A stretch of 64,000 bases of DNA from positions 1,566,267 through 1,630,266 of the forward strand of contig FJOG01000009.1 in assembly GCA_900073065.1 (NCBI GenBank). Direction: 5' to 3'. Below the pieces are notes generated by a model. It was not told the origin of the DNA, ran no database searches, and worked only from the letters and a program-made list of their open reading frames with translations. Both the position numbers and the translations under genes were made by a program. Positions within the stretch are counted from its first letter, which is position 1. The number at the start of each line of letters is the position of its first letter. This document shows, in pieces, positions 23,737-35,748 of this stretch. Origin of the DNA: Phialocephala subalpina. Its lineage: Eukaryota; Ascomycota; Leotiomycetes; Helotiales; Mollisiaceae.

Positions 23737-25120
23737 TCATGATGGGAAAGTTCTCGATCGTTTCAACTCGGTCGATATCTCTCCACTCTCCTCGCCATTC
23801 TCGCCCTTCCTATCCTTCTCCATAACCAGCGACTCAAACAAAACTTTCGCTATCTCATTAGTCGCATGGTCGAAATGCTCATAATCCGCATGTGGTTTAT
23901 CGTAGCCATGAATCTCAGCACTCATATCTGCAAACAGCTCCTTGCCTTTCTTTAGGTTTTCTCATTCATTGAACCCCTTAGCTTCATGTCTGGTATTGTA
24001 AAGTAAGCTGCCCGGCTGCATCCCTGCTGCTTCCCAGATGTTGTCCCAGAGTATGGGCCAATTCGGTCCTGTGCCTCTGACGCCCGGCTCCTGCGAGACG
24101 GAGCTTTTACCTGCCTGGCTGACATTCTCCTTCATGATATGGAATCCGTAGTGAGGTGTATGTAGCAGCTCGAATACCAGTTTCTCCACTGTTCGGCGAA
24201 TCTGTAAGGCAGTGGCGACTCTTTCAGGCTTGCAAGTTCTTTTCGCAGTTGTGTGTCAATTTCCCTGTCTGCCACGAGAACGGCTTGTTCGGGTCTTTGC
24301 TCTGCGGCTAGCGTTCGCAGAGCTTCAAGATGGTCCCAAGGTGGAAGTAGGGGATCGGTAGCGATACCAACGTGGGCGCAGAAAGTATGGACGTTGAAGG
24401 TGAACTTTTTGTATTCTGACATCCAATTAACTGGTGTTCGAGCATCTGTCTTGAGTTGTGTTGTTCCCAACTCGATGTCATGAGTTCCTGGAGGTTCGCG
24501 CTGGCTGTTGTCAAGCGCTTTTCTACTGGCCTTCCCTTGACCAGCGGGTTTTTGTTCAGTATCGCGACTGCGTCTCCTGAGGATGAACTCGGACAATGCC
24601 CATGTTAGACTCTCGATCAGAGAAATCCACTTCCATAAGCCACTGTCGCCCTCACTGGCGCGAGCTCTCTTCTGTAGCATGAATTTCTGATGCTGTAAAA
24701 AGCTGGTCAACCCTTCCGCATCTCTGTCCAGCAGAACACTTCGAAGTTCCTCGCTGATAGTCCATAACTTGTTGGCATACGTGAGTTGATCTTCGTTGTA
24801 TTGTTGGGTGGCTTTTTGAAACTGGATGCCTGGGCCGCGAAACTCAGCCAATGTCGAGCATGAAGCATGATCTTGTCCCCAATGCTCGGCAGGTAGCAAG
24901 TCTTCTGATTCGTCTGAAATTTTGAACTGAACAACTGTCAGCACAGATGCAACGTGAGGAGTTCTGGAGGACGGACCTTCAACGGCGGCTGTGCTGGAAC
25001 ATGCAACTTGCGAAATGGGACTTTGGAAAGTAGATTGAAGAATACAATAACTACCTATGCCACCAAGACTAGAAGAGCAATGTCGGCTGATAGGTATGCA
25101 ATAGTTTCGGCGTGCGTCAT
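23737..25120 (-). pseudogene. Decayed gene for a membrane-anchored protein of unknown family
   Basis: Reading on the minus strand from ATG at 25120, a hydrophobic anchor (IAYLSADIALLVLVA, then VVIVFF) is cut by an in-frame TAG at 25055-25057, yet the frame continues sensibly to 24977. A 50-nt intron (24927-24976) joins in phase to a long exon (SDESEDLLPAEHWG...). Near 24230 the coherent protein changes frame: ASLKE continues as RVATALQIRRTVEKLVFELL in the +1 frame. It then reads through a TGA at 23962-23964 to a final stop at 23737. Three lesions with meaningful sequence on both sides of each argue for a recently inactivated gene. I do not recognise the family. A sequencing error could explain one lesion but hardly all three. 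Confidence 0.5.
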
Positions 25121-25574
25121 GCTTGCGAACTTGAAAGGAATAGATCGTATTGATAATAATGAAGGGACAGAAAAGTGCTCGGAATATATAGATCCAGCTT
25201 CGAAGCCTGGCGACTAAGAATAATGTTCACGACATCAGTGAGCAACACCTATTCATAGAATTGGCGTGGATCTAGGATAGACTTGAGATCATTCGACACC
25301 AACGAGTGTGAAAGAGCAGACAAATGACGCTTGTCGCAAAATACCTTGGGGTCGACCTCATAATAGCTAAGTAAGTAAGCAACTCGACGGCCTTCAATAA
25401 GACTTAGTTTCAAACATACAGGCCTCTGGTACTGCAAAATAACATGAAGTGACCCGGCTTTGAGTCTCTTCTACAGAATCTGAAGGGAGTTAAGATGAAA
25501 ATGTATTATCAAGTATTCATTATACCTAAAACGCCATCGCTACCCAATGCAAGCATCATGGATCCCACAATATC
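25121..25574. other. Intergenic region
   Basis: Nothing supportable seen; upstream of the decayed gene and downstream of DSC1. Confidence 0.45.
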
Positions 25575-28190
25575 TTACAACGGTGGCAGATTCTCCCTAC
25601 AAATCGGGCACTGCAACCGAAACCTCATCCACCCCTCCAAACACGCACTATGAAAAACATGTCTACAAGGCGTAACCATATACTGCCTCCTAGCCAGCAT
25701 ACCCGCCACGCCCGTACCCGTCGCATCCTCACCAGCAGCCACGACAGGCACTTCTAGAACCTGCATACAGATTGCGCAATCGACTGATCTTACACTTCCA
25801 TCTTTCTTCTTTCTGGTTGCTTGCTCGTCGCCTGTGTTGGCTCTTTCTAAGGTCGGAGAAGCCGGGATTTGGACAAGACCGATTGGTAGACCGCCAGCTT
25901 CGATGTTGTCTTCGCGGAGGATGGGGTGGTAGTCCCAACCTTCTTCTGTCCAGCCTTTTGGTAGACCCCACCTGGGTCCCAGGACTTCTTGGGCGACGAG
26001 GATCCAGATTTGAATCCATACCCAGCCTCCCAAGACACAGAAGGCTTTCCAGTCTGTTTCAGCGAACATGACATTATCTTCCTTGAGGTAGAAATATGCG
26101 AATGGTAACAGGCGGAGAATGGATTGACCAACGATGAACTTCCAGAGAAGAGCTTTTCGGCAGTTCCGGATGATGTTTCGTCGTATTTGTGGTATCCAGA
26201 ACGAGAGATATGCGAAGGATATGATGTGGATGTACCAATTACGGATTGATACGGGCCATGTCGTGGCGGAGAGAGATGTGAAGAGGATAAATGTTAGACA
26301 GAGGATGAACTTAAGGTAAACAGCGCCGAAATTGTTACTGCGCTGGGGTGCTGTATTTGCGGCTGGGGTATTGGTTGTTGGAAGTGTAGCTGGCGGCGCA
26401 GTAGCATTCTCGGCAATTTCAGCATCAATGTCTTGATCGGAGGGGATAATGATAGGAGTGACGTTGGTAGTGGGAGGTGTTGGCCTAGGCGCAGCTATAT
26501 CTGCACCAGCGGCTGTGATGATTGGAGCAGGTGCAGGAGTCGAGGTTGCTCTCATAGCAGCAGGAATTGAGGCTGCTCTCGCCGCGGCAAGAGTAGCTTC
26601 TTCAGCTTGTCGAGCTCGTTGTCTCTCGAGCCTTTCAGGCTCTTGGACATTGTAGACGACTCCTATGAATCGTACACCAAGTGCTACTGACATCAATGCA
26701 CTGAAAGATGTCAGAAGCGAGGAGGGGAAGAAGCTTGTGATCGTCGCGCTGACAAGCGACATGCTCGAGAAGAGCAGTGCATCGGCCATAAGCATCATGG
26801 CTATGGTGTACAGGCTGACTCGACCAACTGTTGATGGAGTTGATGCTTCCTTAGACTGTATCTTAAGTAATAGGATTTGACCAAAGATGGTCAAGGCAAA
26901 TATGTGAAGCCAGTATTGAATCTCTTGGAGCCACACTTCCTGCTTTTTACCCCGGAGATGCTTTCCATCTGTAGGAGCGAAGGAGGGAGGTCCTTTCGAC
27001 TCAAGCATGAAGCCACAGTCCGGTGAAAACATGACTGTTGACATTTGCATGTCAGGGACATGTGAGATAGGGGCACCATTCGGGAAGCGAAGCTCTTGCT
27101 CAATCTCGTGGACGACGGTGTTCATGGAGAGACCTCCAGTATCGATCGGTTGGTCCGAGTCCACTGGATACACCTGAGCATATACCACAAACTCGCAATG
27201 AGGAGCCGGCATCGTAGCATCTCCCTGATTCGTCGGTGTCGCCGTCCAAGGATTCCCATTGTCTCCCCAAGACACCTTCTCCATGCCCTCTACCGTCTTC
27301 TCCAACGTCTTATTCAAGAGCTTCTGACTCGTGATATAGTGGTCCACATCCGCAGTCAAATGCGGCAGGCTAAAGACACCAGCAAACTTCTCACTGGTGG
27401 TAGTCATAAGCATAACACCTTTCCTCGGCCAATGCACACCATGGACCTTCATCTCCCACCCATCACCACTACTCGTCTCATCCTGCACCACAACCGTAGC
27501 TTCCACCTCCCTCACAAAATCCGTATACCAGCTCGCCTTGCTCTCATTCCCAACCTCTTTATTAATATCCACCCCGTTCTTATCCAAATCAAACGTCATA
27601 CCCTCCACATTCCTCTCATCAATCCTAATCTGCATCTTCCCCTCACTCCCCGTAATATTCCTCGTCCAATACTCCTCGTCCCTAAATGCCCAATCGATCC
27701 CCGGCGCTATCTCTGACAGATTCAATGTCCGATGTCTCTGCTCCCCATTCAAATCCTCCGTATACCTCGTCCATCGTCCAACCACCACACCCGTAACATT
27801 CTCCCACACCTCTCCTCTCAACGCCTTGCCGGCTCCATCCTCTCCTCTAGCCTCAACACTGAACTCCCTACCCCTCTTCTTAAATGCACTGAGCCTATCC
27901 CAAGCATAATTATCTTCCTCTCTAAACCCAGTCAAGTTCAAATACCGACTCGCTTCTCCTCGAGGTGTGTCTGGTGCCTTGGGAGAGAAATCGCCATGCC
28001 GACTTGAGTTCAGGATATCGAGAGAATGACGAGCGCGAGCGGCGCGTTCGGCGGCATAGTCGTGTGGAGGACCGAAGCCGTTACCGGCGGGGATGGGTTG
28101 GTCGGGGGAGGTGTAGAGGAAGAAGAGGAGGATGATGATTAGGACTACGCGGGCGTATTCTTGGGGTGGGGGTTGACCGTTTGGTGGCAT
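25575..28190 (-). CDS. dsc1: DSC E3 ubiquitin ligase complex subunit 1 (RING, Tul1/Dsc1 type)
   Basis: A single exon of 871 aa. The start at 28190 (MPPNGQPPPQEYAR) places a membrane anchor (VVLIIILLFFLYTS) right at the N-terminus; the open frame further upstream is probably leader. A large lumenal domain follows. Then come several membrane helices (for example IFALTIFGQILLL, FLPS-type segments and FILCLTFILFTSLS), a Pro/Ala/Thr-rich loop, and a C-terminal RING-H2 finger with CAIC, CRHVFHSAC and CPIC. This architecture is diagnostic for Dsc1/Tul1, the catalytic subunit of the Golgi/ER DSC ligase. That ligase drives SREBP cleavage and adaptation to low oxygen and sterol stress in fungi. It is divergent from the HSBP1 gene, with about 300 bp between start codons. 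Confidence 0.95.
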   Translation of the reverse strand: MPPNGQPPPQEYARVVLIIILLFFLYTSPDQPIPAGNGFGPPHDYAAERAARARHSLDILNSSRHGDFSPKAPDTPRGEASRYLNLTGFREEDNYAWDRLSAFKKRGREFSVEARGEDGAGKALRGEVWENVTGVVVGRWTRYTEDLNGEQRHRTLNLSEIAPGIDWAFRDEEYWTRNITGSEGKMQIRIDERNVEGMTFDLDKNGVDINKEVGNESKASWYTDFVREVEATVVVQDETSSGDGWEMKVHGVHWPRKGVMLMTTTSEKFAGVFSLPHLTADVDHYITSQKLLNKTLEKTVEGMEKVSWGDNGNPWTATPTNQGDATMPAPHCEFVVYAQVYPVDSDQPIDTGGLSMNTVVHEIEQELRFPNGAPISHVPDMQMSTVMFSPDCGFMLESKGPPSFAPTDGKHLRGKKQEVWLQEIQYWLHIFALTIFGQILLLKIQSKEASTPSTVGRVSLYTIAMMLMADALLFSSMSLVSATITSFFPSSLLTSFSALMSVALGVRFIGVVYNVQEPERLERQRARQAEEATLAAARAASIPAAMRATSTPAPAPIITAAGADIAAPRPTPPTTNVTPIIIPSDQDIDAEIAENATAPPATLPTTNTPAANTAPQRSNNFGAVYLKFILCLTFILFTSLSATTWPVSIRNWYIHIISFAYLSFWIPQIRRNIIRNCRKALLWKFIVGQSILRLLPFAYFYLKEDNVMFAETDWKAFCVLGGWVWIQIWILVAQEVLGPRWGLPKGWTEEGWDYHPILREDNIEAGGLPIGLVQIPASPTLERANTGDEQATRKKKDGSVRSVDCAICMQVLEVPVVAAGEDATGTGVAGMLARRQYMVTPCRHVFHSACLEGWMRFRLQCPICRENLPPL

Positions 28191-28491
28191 GTTGATGGAG
28201 GAATGCTGCAGGATAAAGTTATCATCTTTTAAGCAAATAATAGTTCCATTAGGGCTGGTGTTGAAAGGATGTCGTGGAAGCTTTGAGGTGAAGGTTGGTT
28301 TGCTCGTGTGATGATTGGAGTGGTGTTGACAAGGCTTTGGACGGAGCTCAGCCGTGCATCGCCGACCGACAGCCTTCTGTCCTTTGCAAGACACATCACA
28401 CAAACTGCAACCCACGAGACGCTCTTTCTCACAATAAATTCTGAGTATTGCGACTTGCGATTGCTATCTTGCAACCAGAACATCATCCGCC

Positions 28492-28871
28492 ATGGCATCA
28501 AACGAAGCATCAAGCTCTCCAACGAACGATACCGACAATCGGACATCTACCAACTCTGTATGTCCCCCATTGCCTTCGATCTGCCAGAATGCGACTAATA
28601 CTTGAAATTCTAGCTAAGCGCCGAGTCTTCTGCTCCTGCGGAGCTATCTGCCGTTGTCGACGAGCTGCTGAATACGTTGTCGAATAAGTTTGCGGGGGTG
28701 TCGAGCGAGATCTTTGCGAAGAGTACGCCCCAGACCAGAATGATAAGCAAGGCTATGTGCTAATACGGTATTGCTATAGTGGACGATATGTCGAGACGGC
28801 TAGATAACTTGGAGACTCAGTTGCAGAACCAAGGGAAGGATGGGAAGAGCAGTCCGACAAAATTACAATGA
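28492..28871 (+). CDS. hsbp1: Heat shock factor binding protein 1 homolog
   Basis: Three short exons (28492-28557, 28614-28722, 28780-28871) give 88 aa with all phases matched. After a Ser/Thr-rich N-terminus, the core heptad helix reads ELSAVVDELLNTLSNKF, then SEIFAK|MDDMSRRLDNLE. This is the conserved HSBP1 coiled coil, which forms trimers or hexamers and is reported to bind heat-shock factor and WASH-complex components. The length agrees with the family (about 75-90 aa). The gene is easily missed because no single exon exceeds 110 nt. Confidence 0.93.
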
Positions 28872-29092
28872 TTGATGAAGGGCGGAACTTTGCCGGCGTT
28901 CAGGTGGGATGGGGACAATGAGAATATTGGCATTTGTCAAATGCACTTTCAAACGCCTAGGACATTGTACGAATTTCACGCGATTAGGGGGTAGAATCAG
29001 TGGTTTTAGACGCCCTCAATTCAACAACGCCAGGCCGAGATCAATTTTGCCCACAAATTCAACCCCAGACCACCCATGCGTGATTCTATTAT

Positions 29093-30281
29093 CTACAGCT
29101 CAGACTTTTCGCCAGTAACCTTCTCAACGAACCTCTTCAAGATGTTTGTCTTACTGGTCATCTCGTCAAGCTTCTCTGGTGCCAAACCTCCCTTCTTGAT
29201 GAGCTTGTCCAAACGAGCAAACTCCTTGGCAGCAAATCCATCATTCTTAGACAGTTTGTCGAAGACTCTGACATAGTACTCAGCGTACTTGTATTGGGCA
29301 TCCTTCTTGAGGTTAGCAGCAGCCTTGGTAGCTTCAGCAGCAACCTCAGCGATGCTGGATCCTCCAGTGAACTTGGAGACAAGGACATCGAGGGCCTCGA
29401 TAGTGCCAGCAGTAGCATCAAGTCCACCTCCAACGGTTCTATGTGTACCAGCCTTGCCGTTCAAGAATGTGACGAAATCGGCTTCGGTACGTCCGCCCTC
29501 GTATGCTTCTGGCTTGGTCTCGCCCTTAGGGAAGAACTTGATGGTTGGGTATGAGGAGACGCCTTGGTCTTGGGCAGTGGCTTTCGAGTTATCGGCTTCA
29601 GCATCGACCTTGGCGACGACGACGTTAGGTTCATTGGTGAAATCGGCAGCGACCTTCTCCCAAATAGGAGCAAGGGATTTGCAGTCTGGCAGATAATCAG
29701 CATGAAATCATCATAATCAGTGGATAATACTTGCGTCCGCACCATGGAGCAGTGAATGCAACGAGAACGTCCTTGTCTCCGCCAATCTGCTCCTTGAATG
29801 ACTTGTCGTTCAACATCTCAACCTGGCTTGGGGCAACCTTCGCCTTCTTGGGCTTAACGCCAGTCTTCTTGGTGATAAACTCAGTCAAGCTCTCGATATC
29901 TCTGCCACCACTGTAATCCTCAGGCTTCTCACTCTTGCCATCGAAGTACTTGATCGTAGGGAAACCTTGGATACCGAATCTCTTGCCCAAGGACTTCTCA
30001 GCATCAGCGTCGACCTTTGCGATGCTAATCTTGTCCTTGGCGAAAGCGAAGCTTTGTGCCAGCTCCTCGTAGACGGGGGCAAGGCTCTTGCAGTGACCAC
30101 ACCATGGTGCGAAGAACTCGACGAGAGCGGGTTTTCCACCGATGGCGATCTTATCGAAGTTATCTGGGATGAGGTCGAGGACGGCGGAGCTATCGTAAGT
30201 TGGTGGAGGGGAACCAGGTCCTTTGGCAAGCGATAAAGTAGCCAGGCCGGTGAAGGCAACGAGGCTCTTAAGAAGAACCAT
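29093..30281 (-). CDS. Protein disulfide isomerase, two thioredoxin domains plus ERp29c domain (ERp38/TigA type)
   Basis: Two exons, 30281-29735 and 29685-29093. The 49-nt intron between them (29686-29734) starts with GCAAGT, not GT; only this GC-AG splice rebuilds the second active site as APWCG|HCKSLAP. The product is 379 aa. A signal peptide (about residues 1-19) is followed by thioredoxin domain a with CGHC at 61-64 and domain a' with CGHC at 181-184. The C-terminal helical ERp29-like domain ends in KSEL, a weak variant of the HDEL/KDEL retrieval signal. It should catalyse disulfide formation and isomerisation in the ER lumen. Confidence 0.95.
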
Positions 30282-30704
30282 TGTAAAGTCAAACTTGAGG
30301 TTAATTTCCGATTCCTGTTTGGTATGAAGGTATGATGCTGAGAGCGGGTGGTAGAGTTGGTTTTATGTCGCAACGGTCCTGATTTCCAATCCTGATGTAG
30401 TGGACACTTTGCAGGTTGAGCTTCCAAGTGGCGTAACAGGGTTGAGCTTAATACTAGCGCCGAAACGCTCCTTGCAGGGATGTTGCGCCCTTTACACGTG
30501 ATAACTTCACTAATCAGCCTGTAAGTACAAAGATACGAAAGTACCCGAGTATCTTGATTGTGGAATGATTATATACATGGAATTCCTTATGAGAGTTCAG
30601 TTCTTGAAGTATAACTACAAACAAACTCCTTGACCCATTGATTTCGCGACAATCACCACTCAACTTCCAACATCAATCAATGATATCATTCCGGAAACCA
30701 TTCC
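30282..30704. other. Intergenic region
   Basis: This is upstream sequence of the PDI gene. A CACGTGAT motif lies near 30496. Nothing else seen. Confidence 0.45.
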
Positions 30705-31876
30705 TTACCCAGCAGTTGGTGGAGGGAAAGTGGTAGCAAACATGTTGAATGCTGGATTATCATGGCCACCATCTGCTGCCAGATAAGCCGTATTGGCTCC
30801 ATAAGTCCCTTGATCGTTCGCTGGCTTCACACCAATCTCAGCCCAAACGAAGAGTCCTTGAGAGAGCTTGGTTCCCAGCATGATGTAGTTCGGGAATGGA
30901 TCATAAGCTGCAGTGGCAGAATACCCAGTGAACATGTCAGCGTCATTGGTTGTATGTGGGATCTTGTTCGTATTATACGGAGCGGTTGCTTCAACAGCAT
31001 TGATGAGGGCCGTGTCGAAGAACAATTGCGAGAGATGAGAGATATGGCCTCCTGTGAAAGTTCCATTTGGAAGGATTGTCGCTCCAGTATGCGTCAACAT
31101 GTGCTGATGCGTTGCTCGGCCTTGGTAGTGGCCAGGGAAGAGGGTGTCGAATTGAACGACTCCGTCCTTGTCAGTCTGCTGAACGCCACGGAGGAAAGTA
31201 GAATTCAAGCCGCCTTCGCCAGCTGCGCTGACACCAGAGTAAATACCCGTGGCATTGCAGCCCCAGATGTCGACAACGAGGGGTTGCAGAGGCTTGCAAG
31301 TGGTGACATCCACGAATTGCAAGTCCAAGTGCATCGGCACGCCGACTTGATTCTCGACGACGTTGGTGCGAATGTGTTCGCCGAGAACGTAGTACGGCCC
31401 ATCGGCATTGTCTGGGGTGAGGATACAACTGAGGTTGGCACCGAACACAGTCACTCCAGGGCTGTTGGCATTCAACTTCGATACAGAGCTCTTGTCGTGG
31501 CTGGTTTTCTCCCATGTTTTGAACTGAGCCAAGTTGCGGCGAGTGATGAAAGGTGCTAGGCACAATTAGATGTCATGAGCTTCTTACGTTGCCAGTGTGA
31601 CATGGACTCACTGTCTAAAAGGCCTCGTTCTTCTCGAAGTTTCTGAACAATATCTGCACGTCGCTGTACGGCGCGTTCTTGTCTGGCTTGCGATTCTTCA
31701 GAGTCTGCGCAGCTGCTGTAGGCAGCTTGCTGTGCCATGGCCTCGATGCCGCGCTCTCTCATCTCTTTGAGCACCTCGATCTCGTCATGATGCTCGCCAG
31801 GATGGGCTGACGTGGAAGAGGAAAGCAAGGAAATGCAAATAACTGCAACAGCAAGAAGTCTCGAGACTGAAGCCAT
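30705..31876 (-). CDS. Secreted intradiol ring-cleavage dioxygenase-like protein
   Basis: Two exons, 31876-31612 and 31555-30705, joined across a 56-nt intron in phase 1. The product is 371 aa. A signal peptide (RLLAVAVICISLLSSS...AHP) is followed by a propeptide-like charged region with EHHDEIEVLKEM, then the intradiol dioxygenase beta-sandwich. Candidate iron ligands are the tyrosines in DGPYYVLGE and PGHYQGR and the histidines in THQHMLTH. This extracellular fungal subgroup carries the Y-Y-H-H set of non-haem Fe(III) ligands; natural substrates are poorly known (catechol-type aromatics). Asn glycosylation sites are frequent, which fits secretion. Confidence 0.92.
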
Positions 31877-33357
31877 CGCGAAAGATGTTGGAGATTCGGG
31901 AGAAAGTTACACCAACTGAGGGTAACATTTTGGGAGCCAGTAGCCTCAAATACATCACAGGACATATGGAAAGCTCCCCAACTCCGGCTGCCACGACTTC
32001 CATCACTGCCGGCATATTCGAAGTCTCCTGACGCCAAGTAAGAAAATTCAGATAGAACTTGGAAGGTTGCAATCCCAAACAGGCTATTCTGTCCAGAGTT
32101 GATATTGTGTCGAGCGGGGATTCCCCATACTTTTACCCTCGTTACCCCAGATTTGCTGTGGGTTTATTAAAAGTTTCTTTCTTTGCTGTTCTTACCCGGG
32201 GACTTGTTGCGGCTGGGGGGATTGCCGGTCAGGCTGTTCGAGGTGTCGAGTATGGTCTCCCATGCAGAGTGGTAGCGATCTTTATTCTCCTGCTACTCAG
32301 AGATGGTGATGTGCCAACGTCCTTGGAATGGCGTCAAGAACCAATATCGGAGAGGTCGGTTGATGGAGGTTGCCAAGGGTAATTAGTCATCCGGGTAGTC
32401 TCGGCAACTTCGCCTGCTCGCCAAGCCCTCTTCAAACGCGTCGTCCCAAGATTTTCCTTCTTCTCATTATCAATCTCAATCCGTATATATATTGTCCACA
32501 TGGTTTTGATGAGGAATGTTGCTATCAATTCTGGTTCTCCTGGATGAATGCTGGTTGCATTTTCAGTTCACGATCTCGTCACTTGGCTTGGGGGATACGC
32601 GATTTGTTCTTGTTCGACCCGTTGTTTGATGAAGTTATTCATTAACCTGGTCATCTGCGATATCCCGAGGAGTCGAGATACATTTCTTGCCCGATATTCA
32701 TTTATTCTCAACTTTGGAAGGTGCCAAGATGTTCCCATTTCTTGCCGCTATTTCCTTTCTGATGTTGGAAGAAGGATTCGTGATCGATTTGTCCAATATA
32801 AGACTGGCAAGGGTTCGCTCCAAGGAATAGAAAATTCAGAAATAAAACAATATAACGGGTAAAAAGCCGAAATATCTCTAGCTATGAGTTTATTGGAACG
32901 TAAGCATTCGACCAGGCTTCCGTTCTTCACCCCGCTTTTGGTAAAAAAATTTTACCGCAGCCATTGAGAAGTCTTTGCTCGAACAGAACGCCTTACATAT
33001 GCTGGAATATCTCAATTTCCTCATCAATACCACATCGAGGAGTCATGCGTCAAGACGGTAGATTGGAACGCCACTTGTTGATGGGTGCTGGGTTTCTGCA
33101 ACTCAGACCCATGATCAGCAATCACATCTCTAGCGGTCGAGGTAGCTCTTTGACCTCGACAACTTCGAAGACGGCAAACCTATTCACACGGCCCTCAATC
33201 CCGATGCAATATACTCCCGTCCGTGGGCCGCGCATGTTACCCGATGTTGCACTATAAAACGGGAGGTCATTTTAAGATGATGGCGATGTGTACTTGAGCA
33301 GCCCCCCTTTGCCCAGGCTTGGGTATTCTGCGTCTCTTGTCATACAATTTCTTAGCT
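31877..33357. other. Intergenic region
   Basis: About 1.5 kb between divergent secreted-protein genes. Open frames here (for example 32964-33257) show no motif and no splice partner. Confidence 0.5.
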
Positions 33358-34904
33358 ATGGCATCGAGTATGTCTTCTATTTGGAGCAAGCTGTGTACTC
33401 TTGGCCCATGGCTGCTTCTCTTCGCGGCGTTGGTGTCAGCGGATTCAGTGACAGATTTGCAAACCAAAGGCAAACCTGCTCTCCTGGCACAGCTGGCAAA
33501 GTCAACGACATGCACCAAGGACAAGATAGTGGTCCGTAAGGAATGGCACGTATAAATCTCGGCCTTCGTACTGGCTTATGCTGACAGCTTTTAGGGGCGA
33601 CATGGCAAAGCCTGATCGAAAAGCTTATATCAAATCCGTCTTGTGCTTGATTAACGCGCCATCAAAGCTACCCGCTGGAAAATTCCCAGGAGCCAAGAGT
33701 CGCTACGACGATTTCGTGGTGACGCACATGCAACAGACACTCCAGATCCACAGCACCGTATGTTGGCTTCAGTTATGCTTCAGGATTGTGCTAACAGGTT
33801 GTTGCAGGGAAACTTCTTATCATGGCACAGGTACTTCACTTGGGCTTATGAGCAAGCTCTGAAGACCGAGTGTGGGTATAATGGAACTCAGCCATACTGG
33901 GATTGGGGCAGATGGGCCAACGACCCTGAGTCTTCTCCCATATTCGATGGTTCTGACACTTCCATGAGCGGGAATGGAAAGAAAGTCACCCATGCTGCGA
34001 CGATGATGAGCCCAGCTCAGAATGGAGGAGGTTGCGTTGAGACTGGTCCATTTGCAAAGTAAGTCTTCGCCATTCCTTTCTTGCTCCCAGTCACTGACAT
34101 TCCATAGCATGACCGTGCGCTTAGGGTAACATCCACACCATCTCTCGCCTCCCTCAAGTCTTCGCTAACATTTCTAGCCCCGTCTCTCCCATGGCCGACC
34201 CCGCACCTCCCAAGAATCCCCAAGCTGATGGTTTTGGCAACAACCCCCGTTGCCTGCGCCGAGACCTCGGTCCATACCTCACCAAGAACTACGCAACCAC
34301 CGCCAACAGTACGTGAGAATGTGCCCTTTATTTGAAGAGATATGGAGAGCCGAGCTCTTTGCGAGTATTGCGGGCTCGGCTCTTCTCGGCTCCTCAGCTC
34401 CTCGACTCCCAAATCATACTTCAAACCGCATACTGATTTATCTATAGTCGCCTTACTCATCACCTCCTACAAAAACATCGGTGACTTCCAAACCGTCATG
34501 CAAGGCGGCACCGGTGTTCACAGCGCGGCTCATTTCACTATTGGCTCTGATCCCGGTGGAGACTTCTATACTTCGCCTGGAGATCCGGCGTTTTGGCTGT
34601 TGCATGGACAGATCGATCGTGTGTGGACGATTTGGCAGGTGAGTTCATGATTTTCTTGATTGCTTCGTTCCCCTTTCTCGAAACGCGCTCGAATGGGGGT
34701 GCTAATTCCATCGTCAAATAGATACAAGATCTGCCGAATCGCATGCAAATCATGTCTGGTGGGACACAAATGTATGGCGGCGGTGCACTTCAGAGGCTCA
34801 CTGATGTCGCGAACATTACGAATGTGGCAGCGAAGACGTATCAGTTGAAGGAGTTGATGAGTATCGTCGATGGGCCATTCTGCTATGTTTATGACTCGCT
34901 ATGA
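33358..34904 (+). CDS. Secreted tyrosinase (type-3 copper protein)
   Basis: Seven exons: 33358-33545, 33595-33757, 33808-34058, 34108-34125, 34178-34308, 34448-34638 and 34722-34904. The product is 374 aa. Exon 4 is an 18-nt microexon (M-T-V-R-L between split Asn and Gly codons). Intron 1 keeps the frame only with a GC donor (GCACGT), which gives VRKEW|GDM as in relatives; the nearby GT donor leads to a stop. A signal peptide covers about residues 1-29. CuA ligands are H107, H115 and H124 (HMQQTLQIHSTGNFLSWH). CuB ligands are H275, H279 and H303 (GVHSAAH and AFWLLHGQIDRVW). It should oxidise phenols to quinones outside the cell, in melanin-like or defence chemistry. The gene lacks the long C-terminal lid of intracellular tyrosinases. 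Confidence 0.93.
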
Positions 34905-35748
34905 AGAAGGGAGGCCTTGAAAAATAGGATGGAAAAGAGTGAGTCACTAGCGATTTTATCTTTCTTGTTTGTATGTAATTTTTCTTTTAGCACCGACTTG
35001 CTTGCTGATGCCTCAAGTGATGGGTCATCGGAAGCTTGGTTCGTGGCCCCCAAACTATACATATGTACGTTTTCAAGCAAGTCTAGAAGAAAGTAATCAC
35101 TTGCCTTGCATTTAATCCCTCCATTCAGACTACTGCTGGTTGGTGAGCCTGCCGTAACGAGCGAGACGAGCGTATTTCTACTTCGGTTGCATCCGATCAC
35201 TCTCCACAACCTGTCATCCTCCACCATGTTCAGTAATCACCCCCTCCCATCATTACCTGTACATCATCCTCCACCCCAAATTCCCTTCTCCAATCAATGA
35301 CAACTAGTAAGAAAATAGTCGCACTCCCATTTCGGAGATAAATCAAGCCACGGGATGAGCCGCCTGCCTGCATGAAGCTTGATCACTCAACATCTACGAT
35401 CCCGGTTTGTAAGCGCTGTCAGCTTCTTCTCATTCACACTATTCCATGTCGGGCTAATCTATTTTTTGTAATGTCGACGTGACGATGTCGGACATAACCA
35501 GAAATATGGCACTTGTCGTGAATTTCCCTCGAGCGAGGGGAGGGACGGCTGTTGGAGGGTTGAGGATTAATGAACATGCTTGGGTTATGTATGGGTGTGA
35601 CAAAGCATTTTTTATGTCAAGGCTTCAAGGAAGCACGTATGCGATGAGGATGGGACGAGAAAGAGATATAAGAAGCCCAATGTACAAGCCATAATCAGAC
35701 ATCTATTACCTCACCCCTCAACCCAGTGCCATACTCCAAACCTGAAAA
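34905..35748. other. Intergenic region
   Basis: No gene seen; short frames such as 35479-35694 lack support. Confidence 0.45.

Noticed and set aside
27096..27909. Plus-strand open frames inside the DSC1 locus
   Set aside because: Shadows of the DSC1 coding strand; the minus strand has clear DSC1 motifs.
30762..31559. 265-codon plus-strand open frame
   Set aside because: Antisense shadow of the intradiol dioxygenase-like exon.
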